From contig NZ_JASJOC010000004.1 in assembly GCF_030068615.1 (NCBI RefSeq), positions 62,001 through 126,000 on the forward strand: a DNA stretch of 64,000 nt. Reading direction: 5' to 3'. Each line of letters begins with the position of its first letter. Position 1 is the first letter of the stretch. The translations under genes were made by a program, and so were the position numbers. Below are positions 19,899-27,557 of this stretch, one piece after another. Under the pieces are notes generated by a model. That model did no database searches. It saw only the letters and a program-made list of their open reading frames with translations, and had not been told where the DNA came from. The DNA is from Halostagnicola sp. A-GB9-2. GTDB taxonomy: Archaea > Halobacteriota > Halobacteria > Halobacteriales > Natrialbaceae.

Positions 19899-19935
19899 CG
19901 GCCGAAATGAGGACGAAGAGACCACCTTTCGGCCG
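19899..19935. repeat. Inverted repeat between divergent genes
   Basis: CGGCCGAAA (19899-19907) and TTTCGGCCG (19927-19935) are perfect nine-base arms around 19 bases. They lie between the leftward membrane-protein gene (start 19768) and the rightward SWIM gene (20024). An operator for a dimeric regulator or a transcript hairpin are both possible. Confidence 0.5.
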
Positions 19936-20023
19936 TTTAGTTCGCAGGCGTTGCCGTTATTATCGCCGAGCACCTAGAGTGCTCGAATAGCTAGCCGACC
20001 GCCTGCAACCCCCAGACGCACCC

Positions 20024-20656
20024 ATGATAACAACCGCGTCACCGAAAACGAGCCTTCCAGTACCGACCGATAGACGACTTGAGGAGCGATCGCTCCGAGC
20101 GCGCACGGAAGCGATGTCCGTCCTCGCGCTCGGCGACGGCCTCTACGAGGTCGAATCCGAGAGCGGGAACACGTACCTCATCGACCTCGAAGCGGGCCGA
20201 TGTACCTGTCCGGACCACGTGTTTCGGAACGTCCGGTGTAAGCACATCCGCCGCGTCGCCATCGAAATTACCGCGGGACGCGTCCCGCCGCTCGGACAGA
20301 TCGCCGTCGAATGTGCGGACTGCGAGGAGTCGATCTTCGTCGACGAAGACGAGGAGGGCCCGTTCTACTGCGAGCGCCACCGGATCTACCCCGGCGTGAC
20401 GGTTCGGGACCGCGAGACGAACGATCGCCTGACGGTCGTCGACGTCTCGGATCTCCGAGCGGATTACGTCCGCATTCCGGACGCGAGCAGTACCGTCGCC
20501 GAGTACGGCACGAACGAGGAGTACGATCCCGATACGCCGGTCGTCGGGGCGGTCTACCCGCACGCGACCGTCGGTCGAAACGGCGTCGTCCCCGACTCAC
20601 TGAAGGTGTACGTGTTCCCGCGAACGCGCCTCGAACGAGTCACCGACGCCAATTGA
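20024..20656 (+). CDS. SWIM zinc-finger protein
   Basis: Predicted 210 residues. The SWIM motif CxCx(n)CxH is clear in RCTCPDHVFRNVRCKHIRR. A second metal-site candidate follows in ECADCEESIFVDEDEEGPFYCERH, and the C-terminal ~90 residues are beta-rich (GVTVRDRETNDRLTVVDV). SWIM domains bind DNA or proteins. The start at 20024 keeps the basic helix RLEERSLRARTEAM; a later ATG at 20114 is possible. Its target cannot be inferred. Confidence 0.85.
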   Translation: MITTASPKTSLPVPTDRRLEERSLRARTEAMSVLALGDGLYEVESESGNTYLIDLEAGRCTCPDHVFRNVRCKHIRRVAIEITAGRVPPLGQIAVECADCEESIFVDEDEEGPFYCERHRIYPGVTVRDRETNDRLTVVDVSDLRADYVRIPDASSTVAEYGTNEEYDPDTPVVGAVYPHATVGRNGVVPDSLKVYVFPRTRLERVTDAN

Positions 20657-20807
20657 AGCCGGCGAGACGGGAACGAGTAGAGACGGAACGGCGACGGTAA
20701 AAGAAGCAGTACCGAATCCGCCTCGAGACTCGCCGCTCTCTCGAAAACCCTCACTCGGGACGTTAGATAGTCGACACTCTTTTTGAGAAGTGCGTGCAAG
20801 TACCACC

Positions 20808-20951
20808 ATGGTATCGCTCGAAATCCTGTTCAGTTACACCGTGCTCGGTGCCGTGGCGTTTCTCCTCGCAATCGTAGCGGCGTCGTACCTCGGAACGAGA
20901 GCGGCGCTGAACCAGTTCTTCGACGAGAGGCGGACGGACGAAAGCGCGTAA
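20808..20951 (+). CDS. 47-residue single-span membrane microprotein
   Basis: ATG GTA TCG ... TAA encodes 47 residues. The N-terminal two-thirds (LEILFSYTVLGAVAFLLAIV and following residues) form one membrane helix; the tail (NQFFDERRTDESA) is charged, consistent with a cytosolic C-terminus. Codon third positions and acid use match neighbours. It stands alone between the SWIM gene and the acyl-CoA dehydrogenase gene on the same strand. Reality of translation is not proven. Confidence 0.55.
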   Translation: MVSLEILFSYTVLGAVAFLLAIVAASYLGTRAALNQFFDERRTDESA

Positions 20952-21034
20952 GAAGACGAGACGCTCCGAACGTCCCACCGCTCGAGAGCGCCGCAGACAA
21001 CGCTCGTGAACCGAAAATGGGTTGAGATACTGCC

Positions 21035-21042
21035 GTTTTATT
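21035..21042 (+). promoter_or_regulatory. TATA-like element of the acyl-CoA dehydrogenase gene
   Basis: GTTTTATT occurs 26-33 bases before ATG 21068. Spacing suits a leaderless transcript. The stretch around it (GCTGTTCGTCAACTATTACC) is the only AT-rich segment in the short gap. Confidence 0.4.
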
Positions 21043-21067
21043 GCTGTTCGTCAACTATTACCATAGT

Positions 21068-22987
21068 ATGGGTTCGGGGATCGATTTCGGCGAGTTCGAC
21101 GAGGGACGAGGCGTCAACTACTGGGAGCTCGATCGTGCCCTCCAGCGCGAACTCGAGCGGATATATACTGACTCCGAGTTCGAGTGGGCCGAGTCCAGGC
21201 TCTCGACGTTCGGCCGGACCGTTGGCCACAAGATCGCCGACAACGCGGATTACATCGACGACAACGGACCGGTGCTCGAGTCCTACGACAAACACGGAGA
21301 GATCCAAAACTACGTTCGCTACCCCGCCGAGCAACACGAGGACGAGGAACTCGCCTACGAGGCGGGCATCGTGGCGGACTCGTTTCACGCGCCCCCCGGC
21401 CGCGAGGGGCCGATGCCGTTCAGCCACAACCTCGCGATGCAGTACCTGCTCTGTTATGCCGACCCCGGCTTCGACTGTCCCGTCGCGATGACCACGGGTG
21501 CGGCGCTCGTCCTCGAGAAGTTCGGCGACGAGGACCTCGAGCCGTACTACCGGGCGCTGACGAGTCGAGATTACGACGACCTCGTCGAGGGTGCGATGTT
21601 TCTCACCGAAAAACAGGGCGGAAGCGACGTCGGGGCCAACGAAACCAGCGCGACCTACGACGAGGAATCGGGCTACTGGCGACTCGAGGGCGAGAAGTGG
21701 TTCTGTTCGAACATCGACGCCGAAGGGACGCTGGCGCTCGCCCGGACTGAGGGCGCACCCGAAGGGACGGCCGGCCTCTCGCTGTTTCTCGTTCCCCACG
21801 CGGACCCGGACGGCGGGGTGACGACCAAACGGGAGCGCCGAGACCGCGGGATCGAAGAAGGCGGCGACCCTCTCGCGAGCGGCGGTAATACGCGATTACC
21901 GCCCGAGGAGCTCAACGATCAGTACTACCGACGTCTGAAGGACAAACTCGGAACGATCTCCGTTCCCACCGGCGAAGTCGAGTTCACGGGTGCGAAAGCG
22001 ATCCTCGTCGGCGAGGAGCAAAACGGCTTCACGCAGATGGCCGAGATGCTCAACATCGAACGGCTTTCGAACGCCGCGGCATCCTGCGGAATCATGGGCC
22101 GAGCACTGCTCGAGAGCCGGATATACGCCGCGAATCGGGAGGCCTTCGGCAAGACGATCGATCAGTACCCGCTGATGAAGGCGGATCTGGTCGACATGAC
22201 CGTCGACCACGAGGCCGCGACGGCGTTCACGTTCGAGGCCGCACGGTTGTTCTCCGAGCGCGAGCGCGCCGAACGCGCGAAACGAGCGGACGGAACGGCC
22301 GACGGAGATGGCGAAACCGACACTGCGGTCCCGACGGAAGCCGGGGACGCCTACCGGCTGATGCGGCTCCTGATTCCCATCGCGAAGGCACGAACCGCAC
22401 GGATGGCCGTCGACACCGCCTCCTACGCCATGGAGGTCCACGGCGGCAACGGCTACGTTAACGACTTCGTCACCAATCGTCTGCTTCGGGACGCCCAGGT
22501 CCTCCCAATCTGGGAAGGGACCGAAAACATCCTCTCGCTCGACGTGCTCCGGGCGCTCGAGCGCGAAGAGGCGCACGAACCGTTCCTCGAGGTCGTACAG
22601 GAACGGCTTGACGGCGTGGACCACTCCGCACTCGAGGAAACCGCCGAAATCGTCGAGTCGGAGTACAACGACCTCGCGACCGCGATGGCGACGCTCGCCG
22701 GCGAAGACCCGGACTACGCGCAGCTGTCAGCCAAGCGCCTCGCCCACTACATCTTCGACGTCTTTACGGCCGCACTCTTGCTCGAGCAGGCCCAGACGGC
22801 GCTCGAGGACGGAAACGGACGAATGGCGCTTCTCGCGAAGCGATTCGTGGCGAACGAACTCGAAGAACGCGAGGCGCGCGGGATCGCGGACGGAGAGCGG
22901 TTGCCACTCGAACACTTCGATGCGATCGTTCGGTTCGAGTCGGTCGAGCCGGAACGGCTCTCGGAGTCGGTTCCGGCGGACGATTGA
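21068..22987 (+). CDS. Acyl-CoA dehydrogenase, AidB-like
   Basis: Predicted 639 residues from MGSGIDFGEFDEGRGVNYWE. Motifs include MTEKQGGSDVGANET-like FLTEKQGGSDVGANE, the FAD-binding RLSNAAASCGIMGRALLES, and the C-terminal YAMEVHGGNGYVNDF and LPIWEGTENILSLDVLRAL. The length and the N-terminal extension match AidB-type members more than classical ~380-residue beta-oxidation dehydrogenases. A charged insert (REAERAKRADG-like, about residues 398-425) is present. It oxidises a CoA ester or acts in stress protection; the substrate is not determinable. hjc follows on the opposite strand. Confidence 0.9.
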   Translation: MGSGIDFGEFDEGRGVNYWELDRALQRELERIYTDSEFEWAESRLSTFGRTVGHKIADNADYIDDNGPVLESYDKHGEIQNYVRYPAEQHEDEELAYEAGIVADSFHAPPGREGPMPFSHNLAMQYLLCYADPGFDCPVAMTTGAALVLEKFGDEDLEPYYRALTSRDYDDLVEGAMFLTEKQGGSDVGANETSATYDEESGYWRLEGEKWFCSNIDAEGTLALARTEGAPEGTAGLSLFLVPHADPDGGVTTKRERRDRGIEEGGDPLASGGNTRLPPEELNDQYYRRLKDKLGTISVPTGEVEFTGAKAILVGEEQNGFTQMAEMLNIERLSNAAASCGIMGRALLESRIYAANREAFGKTIDQYPLMKADLVDMTVDHEAATAFTFEAARLFSERERAERAKRADGTADGDGETDTAVPTEAGDAYRLMRLLIPIAKARTARMAVDTASYAMEVHGGNGYVNDFVTNRLLRDAQVLPIWEGTENILSLDVLRALEREEAHEPFLEVVQERLDGVDHSALEETAEIVESEYNDLATAMATLAGEDPDYAQLSAKRLAHYIFDVFTAALLLEQAQTALEDGNGRMALLAKRFVANELEEREARGIADGERLPLEHFDAIVRFESVEPERLSESVPADD

Positions 22988-23009
22988 TTCAGAAACAGTG
23001 GCAAGTACT

Positions 23010-23534
23010 CTACTCGAGTAACGTCGCGGCTTCCTCGATGTCCATGACACCCTGCTCGACCGCGTTGAGGACCCGAAGGATGTCAGGATCGGGACCGGAT
23101 TCGACGCCGTCTTCGTCGATCTCCTCGAGCGTGACCTTCTCGGATTCGCCGACGAACTCCGAGAAGTCGGTGCCGTCGGCGATGGCAGTCTCGCTTTTGA
23201 CGCGGTAGTTTCCGCCGTCGGTGACGTGGAGGTCGCCGGGATGGAAGAAGTACCAGTCCTCGCGATCGAACCTGACGCCGATCCGCGGTTTCGCGCCGAA
23301 GTTTTGTGCGAAGTAGGTGAGCGCCTCGACCTCTTCGCCGGTGAGATAAATCGGATCGCCGGAGCTCGATTTGGCTTCGATCGCATAGAAGGTGTCGCCG
23401 TCGCCAGCGAGCACGTCCGGCAGTTCCCGCTCCGTCGCCGATCCGCTCGCTGGTGCACGCATCACCGCAAAGCCCGACTCGTCGAGCAAATTGACGAGTT
23501 CGCGCTCGCGGCGATCGCCTTTCGCCTGAGACAT
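23010..23534 (-). CDS. hjc: Holliday junction resolvase Hjc
   Basis: Predicted 174 residues from [20 protein letters not shown]. The archaeal Hjc nuclease set is visible: the early Glu in ERELVNLL, the Asp in LPDVLAGDG, and the E-x-K of [16 protein letters not shown]-terminal extension of about 60 acidic residues ([14 protein letters not shown]...) follows the core, as in haloarchaea. It cuts four-way junctions during recombination. The ATG three codons inside the longest frame fits the family start better. Confidence 0.94.
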   Translation of the reverse strand: MSQAKGDRRERELVNLLDESGFAVMRAPASGSATERELPDVLAGDGDTFYAIEAKSSSGDPIYLTGEEVEALTYFAQNFGAKPRIGVRFDREDWYFFHPGDLHVTDGGNYRVKSETAIADGTDFSEFVGESEKVTLEEIDEDGVESGPDPDILRVLNAVEQGVMDIEEAATLLE

Positions 23535-23637
23535 ATCTCTCACTCACGTGTCGCCCCTCTTAAACTGGGCGGACCGCAATACGGCACCGAAGTGTGGCGA
23601 CAGCGGGGTCCGAGGCCGATCACGGTGTGTCGGTCAC

Positions 23638-24447
23638 TCAGAGCGGTATCAGAACGACCACGGTTTCGAAAAGCATGGATTGCAGTTCCTCGAGCTCCTC
23701 TGGATCGCCGTACTCGAGTTGAAGATAAAGAATTCCGAACTGGAAGAGGTTGAATCCCGCATGGGCGGCCGTCGGAACCAGGAGGTTGTCCGTTTTAGCG
23801 TAGGCGTAACCGAAGATCAACGAGCCACAGAAGACGGCGAACAGCGAGACGAGCGTCCCGAACAGCGGACCGCCGACGAGATACACCGGGAGATGGACGG
23901 CCGCGAAGATCAGGCTCGCGACCACGATTGCACCGGCTCTGCTGAACGAGTCGTAGAGGCGTTTCTGAATGATGTTCCGAAACAGAAATTCCTCGGCCGG
24001 AGCGTTGGCAAAGAGCACGATAGCGAACATCGCGAGCAACAGGACCTGGTCGTCGCCGATCATCGTGACGACGTCGTTGGGCGCCTGTGGTAACTCGAGA
24101 AGCTGGACGAGAACGCCGAACGCGATGATAAAGGCGATACTCCCGACTGTCGTGACGACGATCCACAGCCAGTCACGGAGCGACGGAATACGAAGATCGA
24201 CGTACGACCAGCCCCGGTCGGTGTAGGCGAGATAGATTCCGCCGGCGACGAAGAATCCGGCGAAGTTCAGGACCATCATCGCGATGGTCGTCCCTCGTTC
24301 GGCCTGTTGATCCGGATCGGCAATTGCTGGATCAACGAACCCGAGCGGTGCCACGAGAACGTTCGCGACGACGTACGCGAAAACGGCGAGACCAAGCCCG
24401 ACGAGAATGGATCGTGTTGGGCTCTCGGAGGGAGTAGGGGAGGCCAT
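23638..24447 (-). CDS. CPBP-family intramembrane glutamic protease
   Basis: Predicted 269 residues with about eight membrane segments. The ABI/CPBP catalytic motif EEFLFRNIIQKRLY is followed by FAAVHLPVY and HAGFNLFQFG, supplying the Glu-Glu and His residues of the family. Members cleave membrane substrates or process prenylated and peptide substrates. It follows hjc on the same strand with a 103-base gap and ends before the small DUF7511 gene. Substrate unknown. Confidence 0.9.
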   Translation of the reverse strand: MASPTPSESPTRSILVGLGLAVFAYVVANVLVAPLGFVDPAIADPDQQAERGTTIAMMVLNFAGFFVAGGIYLAYTDRGWSYVDLRIPSLRDWLWIVVTTVGSIAFIIAFGVLVQLLELPQAPNDVVTMIGDDQVLLLAMFAIVLFANAPAEEFLFRNIIQKRLYDSFSRAGAIVVASLIFAAVHLPVYLVGGPLFGTLVSLFAVFCGSLIFGYAYAKTDNLLVPTAAHAGFNLFQFGILYLQLEYGDPEELEELQSMLFETVVVLIPL

Positions 24448-24605
24448 GCGGAACGGTACATCGACGAGTCCCTTGGGCGTTCCTTTTCCGGAAGTGGGGT
24501 TCGGATCGGATCAACCGAACGACAGCCTCGGATCCTCGTCGTTATCCGATACACTCGAGAAAATCGTCGCCGTGAAAATCGCCAGTGGGAGAGTAATCCA
24601 ATCTG

Positions 24606-24818
24606 TTACCGCATTTCGGAAAGATCGACGTACGATCCCTTTTCGGCCGTGATCCAGTGGGTCGCAATCTCGTGATCGGTACAGTTCCGAGGGTACATCG
24701 TACAGGCACTCGGGCCGTCGTCGTACTCCGCAGTTACGTGTTCGAGCGCTGCGACCGATTCGGACTCCGTCTCGAGCGTCCCGTCGACCGGGACGTCTGG
24801 ACGTGAAATGTTGGACAT
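24606..24818 (-). CDS. Small DUF7511-like haloarchaeal protein
   Basis: Predicted 70 residues from MSNISRPDVPVDGTLETES. The core LEHVTAEYDDGPSACTMYPRN and the C-terminal ATHWITAEKGSYVDLSEMR resemble the short haloarchaeal family I know as DUF7511, ending in W-I-T-A-x-x-G-S-(Y/F)-V-x-L-x-E-M-R. Function is unknown. Two cysteines are present in CTMYPRNC. The ATG at 24818 is preferred over 24842 because the extension is basic. Confidence 0.72.
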   Translation of the reverse strand: MSNISRPDVPVDGTLETESESVAALEHVTAEYDDGPSACTMYPRNCTDHEIATHWITAEKGSYVDLSEMR

Positions 24819-25011
24819 TGTGGATCGTTTCCGTATCCACATCTTGTCGAGAGGAGGGATATATGTTTTGATCGTGTTCAGTTATCGGATTTTCGAAGAC
24901 ATACGTAACTAGATGGCAGAGTTAGTTGAACATTCCAAAGCACATCGAACACATATCCCCATGGATCGGATAATCGTCCGCAATAGCGAGTTTTTTCGAA
25001 TTCTCGAGAAG

Positions 25012-25055
25012 GGTGGATAGCAACCGGTGAGGGGGAATGGTGGATAGCAACCGGT
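25012..25055. repeat. Two tandem copies of a 17-base repeat
   Basis: GGTGGATAGCAACCGGT is present at 25012-25028 and 25039-25055, exactly, with a 27-base period. It ends 12 bases beyond the doxX stop at 25068. Each unit contains ACCGGT, a six-base palindrome. It may be a tandem duplication or paired binding sites. Confidence 0.6.
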
Positions 25056-25067
25056 TAGCGCCGCCGC

Positions 25068-25601
25068 CTAACCGAGGAGGTAGCGAAGCTTCGGAAAGCG
25101 TTCGACGATCGGGTGTTCCTCGAGGTACCGATCGACCCCGAGGATCCGTCCAGCGGCGAACGCTCCAAGCGCGAGGAAGACCGCCGCATAGACGAGCTGG
25201 TCGTTGACCAGCCCGCCGGCGACGTCCCAGCTCCCAAAGTAGAACAGCACCATCTGGGTGGCTGCTCCGAGTGCGACTAATCGGACGAAGACCCCGGCGA
25301 TCAACGCCACTCCGATCAGAAGCTGGGTCCAGGGAACGATCACGTCGACCGCAGCCATCATCGCGGCACTTTCGGCCATCATCCCGAAGGCCGCGCTGGC
25401 CGGGCTCGTCGGATCGACGTTCGCGAGATAGCCGTGGGCACTGAACCCGTCAGTGATTTTCCCCCAGCCCGCCGTCAACATGACCCACCCCATCAGGACT
25501 CGAAGAGCGACGATCGCCCACGCGGAGAGTTGATGCGGACGTCCCTCGAGCGTCACTCCCCCAAACGTACTTTCCAACCGATTTACCGAAGTTTCAGTCA
25601 T
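25068..25601 (-). CDS. DoxX-family membrane protein
   Basis: Predicted 177 residues from MTETSVNRLESTFGGVTLEG. Four membrane helices are seen, with the DoxX signature RVLMGWVMLTAGWGKITDGF near the start, IVPWTQLLIGVALIAGVFVRL in the middle and VNDQLVYAAVFLALGAFAAGR near the end. DoxX proteins are membrane redox partners or quinol-oxidase-like subunits; the actual role here is unknown. A second DoxX protein is encoded at 37329-37811. ATG 25601 fits the family start. Confidence 0.87.
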   Translation of the reverse strand: MTETSVNRLESTFGGVTLEGRPHQLSAWAIVALRVLMGWVMLTAGWGKITDGFSAHGYLANVDPTSPASAAFGMMAESAAMMAAVDVIVPWTQLLIGVALIAGVFVRLVALGAATQMVLFYFGSWDVAGGLVNDQLVYAAVFLALGAFAAGRILGVDRYLEEHPIVERFPKLRYLLG

Positions 25602-25694
25602 TGTCGGATACCTCTTACAGGTAATCGTTTGTCGTATACCCACATGTAGGAGGAGGGGACTTCCTATCGGGTGGGAAATAGTTTGTTGTAGAAC

Positions 25695-25708
25695 GGCAGT
25701 TTACTGCC
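25695..25708. repeat. Short perfect palindrome upstream of doxX
   Basis: GGCAGT-TT-ACTGCC pairs completely. It lies 94 bases upstream of the doxX start codon on the promoter side and 103 bases past the ahcY stop. Its place could suit an operator for doxX or a terminator hairpin for ahcY if transcripts reach it. Confidence 0.4.
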
Positions 25709-25810
25709 AACCTCGGTGTACCTACCTAGTCTTTAGTTTTATCAATGCAATTAAAATCGTGCAAGAAAACAATTCGGTATGAAGGCGTTACGAGGCTCCA
25801 AGACGAGTCG

Positions 25811-27094
25811 TTATGTTCCGTGATCCCACGAGCCCATGTACTCGCGCTGGACGTCAGTCAAGGAGTCGAAGTCGACGCCTTCGGCCTCGAGTTTGATCTC
25901 GGCGATTTCCTTGTCCAGTTCGTCGGGAACGTCGTGGACGCCCGCTCCGTATTCGTCGCTATGTTCTAGCATTTCACGCACGCAGACGGCCTGAATACCG
26001 AAGCTCTGGTCCATCACTTCGACGGGATGGCCCAGCGAAACCGGTGCCGCGAGGTTCACGAGTCGACCTTCGGCGATGACGTTGAGCCGACGGCCATCCT
26101 CGAGTTCGTACGCCTCGACGCCGTCACGCGCTTCGTACCGGTCGACGGCCAGATCGTCGAGAGCCTCGAGATCGATCTCGATGTCGAAGTGGCCCGCGTT
26201 CGCGAGCAAGATGCCGTCTTTCATCGACTCGAAGTGTTCCTTGACGACGACGTCGCGATTGCCCGTCGTCGTGAGGAAGACGTCGCCGACCTCGGCGGCC
26301 TCGGCCATCGGCATGACGTCGTAGCCCTCCATGTGCGCCTCGAGCGCACGCCGGGGTTCGACTTCGGTGACGATGACGTTCGCGTTCTGGCCCGCGGCCT
26401 TCTTCGCGACACCCTTGCCGCAGTAGCCGTAGCCCGCGACGACGACGTTCTTGCCGGCCCACGAGAGGTTCGTGGTCATGGCGATGGAGGCCAGCGAGGA
26501 CTCGCCGGTGCCGTGAACGTTGTCGAACAGGCGTTTCATCGGCGTGTCGTTGACCGCGAAGACCGGGTACTCGAGTGCCCCGTCCTCGTCCATTGCGCGC
26601 AGTCGGTGGACGCCTGTCGTCGTCTCCTCGGCTCCGCCGACGATGCCGTCGATCAGTTCGGGGTAATCCTCGTGGATCGCGGCGACGAGATCCATCCCGT
26701 CGTCGACCGTTACGGTCGGCTCGTGGGCGATGACGGCCTCGATAGCGGCGTAGTATTCCTCGTCGTCGACGCCGCGTTTAGCGTAGCTCGTGATGTTTTC
26801 GTGGGTATCGAGCGCCGCGCTCACGTCGTCGTGGGTCGAGAGTGGGTTACAGCCGGTGACGGCGACCTCGGCACCGCCGTCGGCGAGGGTTTCGACCAGA
26901 ATCGCCGTCTTGGCTTCGACGTGCATCGCCATGGCGATTCGCTCGCCCTCGAACGGTTGGGCGGCCTCGAACTCCTCGCCGACGGCCTCCATGATCGGCA
27001 TGTGCTGGGCTGCCCAGTCCATCTTGCGGCGGCCCTCCGTTTGCGCGTCCTCGAGGTCTGCTAGCTGCTCGCTAATCGGCGGATACGCTGTCAT
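25811..27094 (-). CDS. ahcY: S-adenosylhomocysteinase (adenosylhomocysteine hydrolase)
   Basis: Predicted 427 residues starting MTAYPPISEQLADLEDAQTE. Family motifs are IAMAMHVEAKTAILVETL, GCNPLSTHDDVSAAL, the NAD-binding GYGYCGKGVAKKA, VFLTTTGNRDVV, ILLANAGHFDIEID and NLAAPVSLGHPVEVMDQSF. It splits SAH to adenosine and homocysteine, closing the methylation cycle. The C-terminus (EYMGSWDHGT) is shorter than the K-x-x-x-Y tail of bacterial and eukaryotic forms, as is common in archaea. The in-frame ATG at 27094 is preferred to 27112 by family alignment. Confidence 0.96.
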   Translation of the reverse strand: MTAYPPISEQLADLEDAQTEGRRKMDWAAQHMPIMEAVGEEFEAAQPFEGERIAMAMHVEAKTAILVETLADGGAEVAVTGCNPLSTHDDVSAALDTHENITSYAKRGVDDEEYYAAIEAVIAHEPTVTVDDGMDLVAAIHEDYPELIDGIVGGAEETTTGVHRLRAMDEDGALEYPVFAVNDTPMKRLFDNVHGTGESSLASIAMTTNLSWAGKNVVVAGYGYCGKGVAKKAAGQNANVIVTEVEPRRALEAHMEGYDVMPMAEAAEVGDVFLTTTGNRDVVVKEHFESMKDGILLANAGHFDIEIDLEALDDLAVDRYEARDGVEAYELEDGRRLNVIAEGRLVNLAAPVSLGHPVEVMDQSFGIQAVCVREMLEHSDEYGAGVHDVPDELDKEIAEIKLEAEGVDFDSLTDVQREYMGSWDHGT

Positions 27095-27557
27095 GGCCAA
27101 ACAGAGGGTCACCGAGGGGAAAACGCTACCGAAGCGCCGCGGTGCTCGGCGGTCGAAACGCAGAGCGGGTCGTCGGGGGGAATTTTGGATAGGTTCAGTG
27201 AATCAGAGTACCCATTGCGTTTCATCGGTTCGAGTGCGAGGTCGAAGCGCCGCGTAGCGCCGAGTTCGACACGATCGGTACTCGGTGGAACGGTCAACTG
27301 GAATGGAGTTGGTATTCGGGTAGCCAACAATGAAAAAACGGCAGAATACCGGCGTCGAATACTGTCAATCAACGTCCTAATACAAACCATATTTCATTGT
27401 ACATCGAGTACTCGTCCGAGAATACGCTCAAATATGGGTATTTGTAAACGATTAGCATTATATTGTTCACTACCATGGCTATGAACCGTACATTGAGCAA
27501 TGATCCAATTGAAATCTGCTAATTTAGAAGACGGACGTTCAGTCGGGGTGTCCACCG
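27095..27557. other. AT-rich divergent promoter region between ahcY and the nitrite reductase gene
   Basis: About 460 bases without a convincing gene. The right half (27330-27540) is markedly AT-rich for this genome and contains TATA-like runs such as CATTATATTG near 27456-27465. An inverted repeat lies at 27462-27501. Short open frames here have no family features. Confidence 0.5.
27462..27502. promoter_or_regulatory. Candidate operator upstream of nitrite reductase
   Basis: ATTGTTCA (27462-27469) and TGAGCAAT (27494-27501) form an inverted repeat with one mismatch. A shorter palindrome CATTG-AG-CAATG (27491-27502) overlaps the right arm. The same ATTGTTCA word occurs upstream of the nitrate transporter gene (minus strand, 49894-49901). 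The position, 57-96 bases before the start codon, would suit a regulator of nitrogen assimilation; this is inference. Confidence 0.35.

Noticed and set aside
27185-27484. 99-codon rightward frame between ahcY and nirA
   Set aside because: Basic, without recognisable domain, and it lies in the AT-rich promoter region.
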